Shown here one piece after another: positions 55,067 through 61,000 of a DNA stretch of 64,000 bases; the stretch's first letter is position 1, and every line of letters starts with the position of its first letter. The position numbers were made by a program, and so were the translations under genes. Origin of the DNA: Strongylocentrotus droebachiensis (Eukaryota > Echinodermata > Echinoidea > Camarodonta > Strongylocentrotidae); assembly GCA_035222895.1 (NCBI GenBank), contig JAVYIG010000309.1:372001-436000 (forward strand), in the 5' to 3' direction. The notes below the pieces were generated by a model. It saw only the letters and a program-made list of their open reading frames with translations, made no database searches and was not told the DNA's origin.

Positions 55067-58000
55067 CCTAGGATATTCACTTCCTTTCTAATGAGGTAGA
55101 TTAAGAACTCTATCATGTCATAATAGGCATGTTTTCATCAGCTAGAGTTTGCCAAATAACCTGCTATTTTAACTATCCCAATCGCAAATCAACCAGTTAA
55201 TTTGCGTCTTCATCAGCCCACAGTTGCAATTAGCGGGATATTTGGTCGAGGAAATATCCCAAGAAATCATGGTCTTGTTTCCAAAATATCCCGCTTCTGG
55301 GGGAATAGCATGCTAACTTGCGCCTGTCCGAGCTAGTTTATGATGAGCGTATTGGTCTGGTGAAGATACAATTTCAAGCATTTGGAAAATATGCTGAGTC
55401 TGAAAATAGTGAGTTATTTGGCAAACTCGGGCTGATGAAGGCAGCCCTAATGTCTATGACAAGAGGATTTAGGTGGATAAACCAAGGAGCTTTGAAGTCA
55501 GAACTCTAACCATGTCTTGTTTTAATCCAACGAGACTGCTCACTTAAGCCTAGATTGATGATACAATGCAGGTTCACTGTCAGTTCTACAAGCTCAATCA
55601 ATTACAGGAGCTGTAGTGGTGCAATTTGTCATGTATTTTGCTCCAGAACAAAATCTTATAAATCTCACAAAAAGAAGAAGAATGGAGAAAATGAAAAGTG
55701 TATTTTGTATCATACTTGTAAGAGAATAGGAGGACAAACACGACTGATAGAATATTGAGTTGAATGCCAGAAGACTGACAAGTTAAAAAAGCATAATGTC
55801 ATTATAAAATTGAAATTCATCAGTTGCCAAAGTAGGGTAGCACTGATTCAGCATGCATAACTTTTACAAACTTCCTATAGAAAAGTATGCAAGATTTTGA
55901 AAGGTAAGCCTCCAAAACAGGTCATTTATTAAACAGACTTAATTCAAAGACCTGACATCTCAAACATGCAATCCTGTAGTTTCATACCTGTAATATAAGG
56001 CTCTAAAATTAAGAACAATCTACTGTAGGCCTCATGCAGTCAAGCAGAGATCTACACAAGATCTGAACTGATTTTTAGGAAAATCTGTGACATGATTTTG
56101 TCTCAACTGAAAAATAAATAGGAGAAATTTAGGATGCCAAAACATCAGAAGCATTTACCTAATTCTCTAATCTGATGTATAAAATGTTTATATCTTTTTT
56201 GCGAACCTGAAATCTACAGGAGATCTGAACAAATTCTGTCACATGAGAGGATCACGATTTTTTGTGAAACTACCCACAAAAAGCAAACAAAAATAGATTG
56301 ATCTGGAAATCTTTAAAGTGCAGAGTACTGGTCTAAGTTGGAACTGGAAGCATTTACTTAATGTTATCATCTGAATAAATGCCTGTAAATCATGTACAAG
56401 CACATGGTTCGAGGAACCGTCACACGCGTCAAAAACAAATTTCTCACGTAACGCCCAAATCAAGGAAAATATCAAGCTTCCTGGATAAGCTCAGTGAGTT
56501 TATCCCCCACTCTTACCCCTACTGGGGTTCTTTCAGAATTTTTTGTGCGAATCGTGCAAGCAAGCCTCGTTACTTCCTGATCCTGGTTGCTCATGAGAGC
56601 ATCAAGTTACCATGGCAACAGCAAAGTCTAAGTCCTAGCAGGCATGATTCAGAGCGTATCTGGCGAAGTAAACAAGTGGATTGGTGAGGGAATATTTGTT
56701 TGTGTTGGCAGTTTCATTTTGGTTTGGCATTTCTCGGTTTGGGGGAAATTTTGTAGGCTTGATGTGAAGATGAGAGATGCAGTAAGTTTAGTGTTGATAT
56801 ATTGATACTTAAACTTCTAAGTTGTAAAAGCCACATGGCTGATACATGTATTAGAAAAAACACATTTACAATTTAGAGATGTGTGCTTGCAGAATCCAAG
56901 TTAGATTTTAGATTTAAAAAAATATATATATACAGTGAAACCTGTAACTTTCCGATGATGAATCATGTAGCTTTCCCTTCATGCATGTTTACAAAACGTT
57001 CATAAAAACAAACAAACAAACAAACAAACAAAACTGATAGAAATATATATGTTGCTGTGTAGTGATAAAACAGGGATATGTGAGTTTAAATGGATATACC
57101 GTCTCGAAAGAATTTTCCGAGGGAAAGATATTGAAGATTAACTTGGCTTAACAACAAGTAATGTAACCCTCTTCAGCCATCAAATCCATCAACAGCCGCC
57201 CTTATCAGACCACAGATGCCCTCTGGCGATCCCAATGTTACGAAGTGTTACGCAACGCGGTCTGCTTCCCTAAGCTCTCCAAACACTTGGTCGTAAAAAA
57301 AAGGCTTTGAAGCCATGCGAGTCACCGAGAAAATGACGTCATATTCATTGACGATGTATATAGCTATAACATATAAAATCACAGTTCGACAACATATGGC
57401 ACAATGCAACCTTCATTGGTTATCAAATGCTTTCGCTGTGCTCGGATAACTCTACTGAAGACGTAGCCATCTGAACCAGCGAAATCGACCTAGGAAATCG
57501 TGAGTTAGAGTGAATGCAAGTTTCTCATCATCATCACGTTCTCTTCTAATTATTGACATTTTCCGAAAGTTTCCGAAATTTTTACATACATGTAGCTAGG
57601 AAGGTAGTCCATAAGTTTATCTCTTAAAATAACTAAATGAAATTGTGTTATATATTTGCGCATTTGGTTTAATGAGGGTTAGAAGTTGTCAATTCATCAC
57701 CACTTTTCACCCCGAGTACGGGCCGGCGACGCGAAAGCCGCCGTGCTCGCTGGGCTGTACATGCTGGATGTTGTTGGTGGAAACACACATAGCTGCATTA
57801 CTACCCTGGCCGTGTATTAAAAGTTGTGCTATTGATTCTCAACATTTCAAACACCACTGTACAAAACTCAACTGATTTCATTCAAAGGCAGTACTTTAGT
57901 GACGATTGATGACACATAAAGAGCATTAAAATACAATTTGTTCAACTTTCCGATGTTAGAAAGAATAATTTGAAATTAAAATTGTGAGTCTACTGTCAAA

Positions 58001-61000
58001 CTTGCCGATCAAACGCATCGGGATGATTATGTGCATTTGTATGTTGTGAGTGTATTGACTATTTATGTATTCAAATGCTGCCTATTTACATGGAGTGGCC
58101 TACGCATTCACGATGAAACCATTTAACCGTACATTCTGGTTCGCTGCAACGAATAAGATTTTCCGTTGATGAAATTTCACACGTGCATAACTTGTATTGG
58201 TCTCCAACTTCCCATACACCAGGCTCAAGAATCAAATCTTCCTCAAAAGCAGTCAGAAAGTCTAAATCGTCGCCTACCAAATACTCTTCCCTACTGTATA
58301 CGCCGCCATTTTTGTCGATAGCAGCCGATGTGTATTTCCAACAATGCATTTCGCGAGCCCTATGTCACTCGGTTTCGGGAGTGAGATTTACGAGCTGTGC
58401 GGTCCGGGTGGGGGATTATGATGGGGGGAAAAAGACTCTCGGTGCATCGGAGTGCTTCAAAGGGCCCTCTTAGATGTGGAATCCATTTAACTCACATGCC
58501 CTGGATAAAATGAGCAATAAGAATTTGTATTAAGATATGAAATTATTTAATTCAATTGTTTTATGCCATATTCTCTCCAAATAGAATCACTTTAAAATAA
58601 TTATTTGACCAAGTGGCTATTTTACTTGATGATACCGACATAAATTACCATTTATACAGACTGACCAATTGTTGGTCTCTTCTCACAGCCATTCCCTAAT
58701 TTCTTGTCCATTATTAGTGTGGTTATATCATTGTTTTGAGGGCCTTGAAGTGTGTTCATTTTCTATTGAGGTTCATAAATAACAAGTAGACTCATTTCTG
58801 TTAACATTACATATGACAAAGCAATTAATTTTGCCTGAGAAAATCAGTGACATCATTTGTCTCATTTTAAATTTTAGCATGACCGGATGTCAAGTCACTT
58901 TTAACAATGCAAAATTCAGGTGATACACCTTAATGATAATATCAAAACCAAGCTTGGTAAAATTACCCATTTTCTTGGGATAAGGATATCAGTCTGATTT
59001 ACGTATATTTCAAGGATCAATTATCAAGGTCATAAAGTCTAACCACATCCACAATAGAACTACAATCTCTTCTCAATTGGACCTTGCTGTGGTGGCAATA
59101 ACCTGTAGGTTTGCGTCCCACCGCTGCCACCAGTGTAACACTCTAGACATAAACACTTAAGCACTCCACAATCAATCAAATTGCCTGTTGCTCTCTGTGT
59201 TACACCAGTCATTTTGATGTGTAGCTTTGCATCCCGCCGCTGTCACCAGTGTAACACTCTAGATCACTTGAGCTCCCAATTATCAATAAAATAACCTGTT
59301 GCCCTCTGTGTAACACCAGTCATTTTGATGGTGTAGGTTTGCATCCCACCACTGCCACAAGTGTAACACTCTAGAAATAAACACTGAAACACCCCACAAA
59401 TAATCTAACAAGAATCAAACTGAACTTCTCTGAGTTAACATCTTTATTTTGAGTGGTTCTGTTTGCTAAATTTATTTTTAGGTTCTTTGTTTGTTCGATT
59501 TGGTGTGCTGTTTCTTAATTTTCCTGATTTTGATTCTTAATATTTGGTTGATTGTAGGGCGCTTTATTGCTTACTTTTAGAGGGTTACACTTTACTATAA
59601 ACAGTTTAAATCAAGCAAAAGTTGATATTGTATACTTTTTTGGAAAACTAAAAGCTTTGATTTTTTGTTTTTATGCCTCCGCCACCGAAGGTGGTGCCGG
59701 AGGCATCATGTTTTCGGGTTGTCCGTCCGTACGTCCGTCCGTCCGTACGTCTGTCCCGTTTGACCGTTATCACAATATCTCAAGAACCATTTAAGATTTA
59801 AACTTAAGACTCGGGAATAGTATTTATCACCATAGGAAGACGATCTGATTAGATTTTGGAGTACGTAGGTCAAAGGTCACAGGTCACAGAGGTCAACTTA
59901 TGAAATTCCTTGTATTGAGTTTGTTAGCGCGATATCTCAACAACCATTTGAGATTTAAACTTCAAACTTAAGGATAGTATGTATCACCATAGGAAGACGA
60001 TCTGATTAGATTTTGGAGCACGTATGTCAAATGTCAAGGGTCACAGAGGTCAACTTATGAAATTCCATACATTGAGATTGTTATCATGATATCTCAAGAA
60101 CCACTGGAGATGTAAAAACTTCAAACTTAATGATAGTGTGTATCACTATAGGAAGACAATCTGATTAGATTTTGGAGCACGTAGGTCAAAGGTCAAAGGC
60201 CACAGCGCACATTATGAATGCAAAAACAGCTTGTGATCGCGTTATCTCAAGAACCGATTGATGGATTCATGCCAAAATTAGGTCATGTTTGTTACTTGCA
60301 GAGCCAATGAACTGAGTAGATTCTTGGTTCATAAGGTCAAAGGTCAAAGGTCATGGGCCCATTATGTATGCAAAAATAGCTTGTGAACGCATTCTCATTA
60401 GAACTGACAGATGGATTACTATTTAACTCAGAACATCTTGCAGAGCCAATGAACTGAGTAGATTTTTTGGTCATCAGGTCAAAGATCAAAGGGTCGTATG
60501 AGAAATTGCTTGTAATCACATATGAGAAATTGCTTGTAATCACAATATTCTGAGAACCTGTCAATGGATTACCATTGAACGTGAATTCAATTTTTTTTTC
60601 TGTTTTGGTTTGTAAAATTGCTCTATAACGGATTTATGGTCATCAGGTCAAAGATCAAAGGGTCATATATGTATATGAGAAATTGCTTGTAATCACAATA
60701 TTCTGAGAACCTGTCAATGGATTACCATTGAACGTGAATTCAATTTTTTTTTTTTTTTTGGTTTGTAAAATTGCTCTATAACGGAGGCATCATTTTCGAC
60801 TGCGCGCAGTCGAATTCCATCTAGTTTAAATCTTCATTATCTTTTCATACTGTAGATTATTTTTTGTCAGAGTCCAAATTGTTTTGACTATCATTAACCC
60901 ATTAGGTATATTTTTAATCTTGAGACAATACATGTGTTTCCCATCCACGTAGGCCCGGCCCCAGTTGGTATTCAGTGGGTTGAGATAAGTAATGATCAAC

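Noticed and set aside
56379..56687. 102-codon + strand frame in a CpG-richer segment
   Set aside because: No recognisable domain or clear splice context. The ACCATGG in it opens only a short frame (MATAKSKS, then stop).
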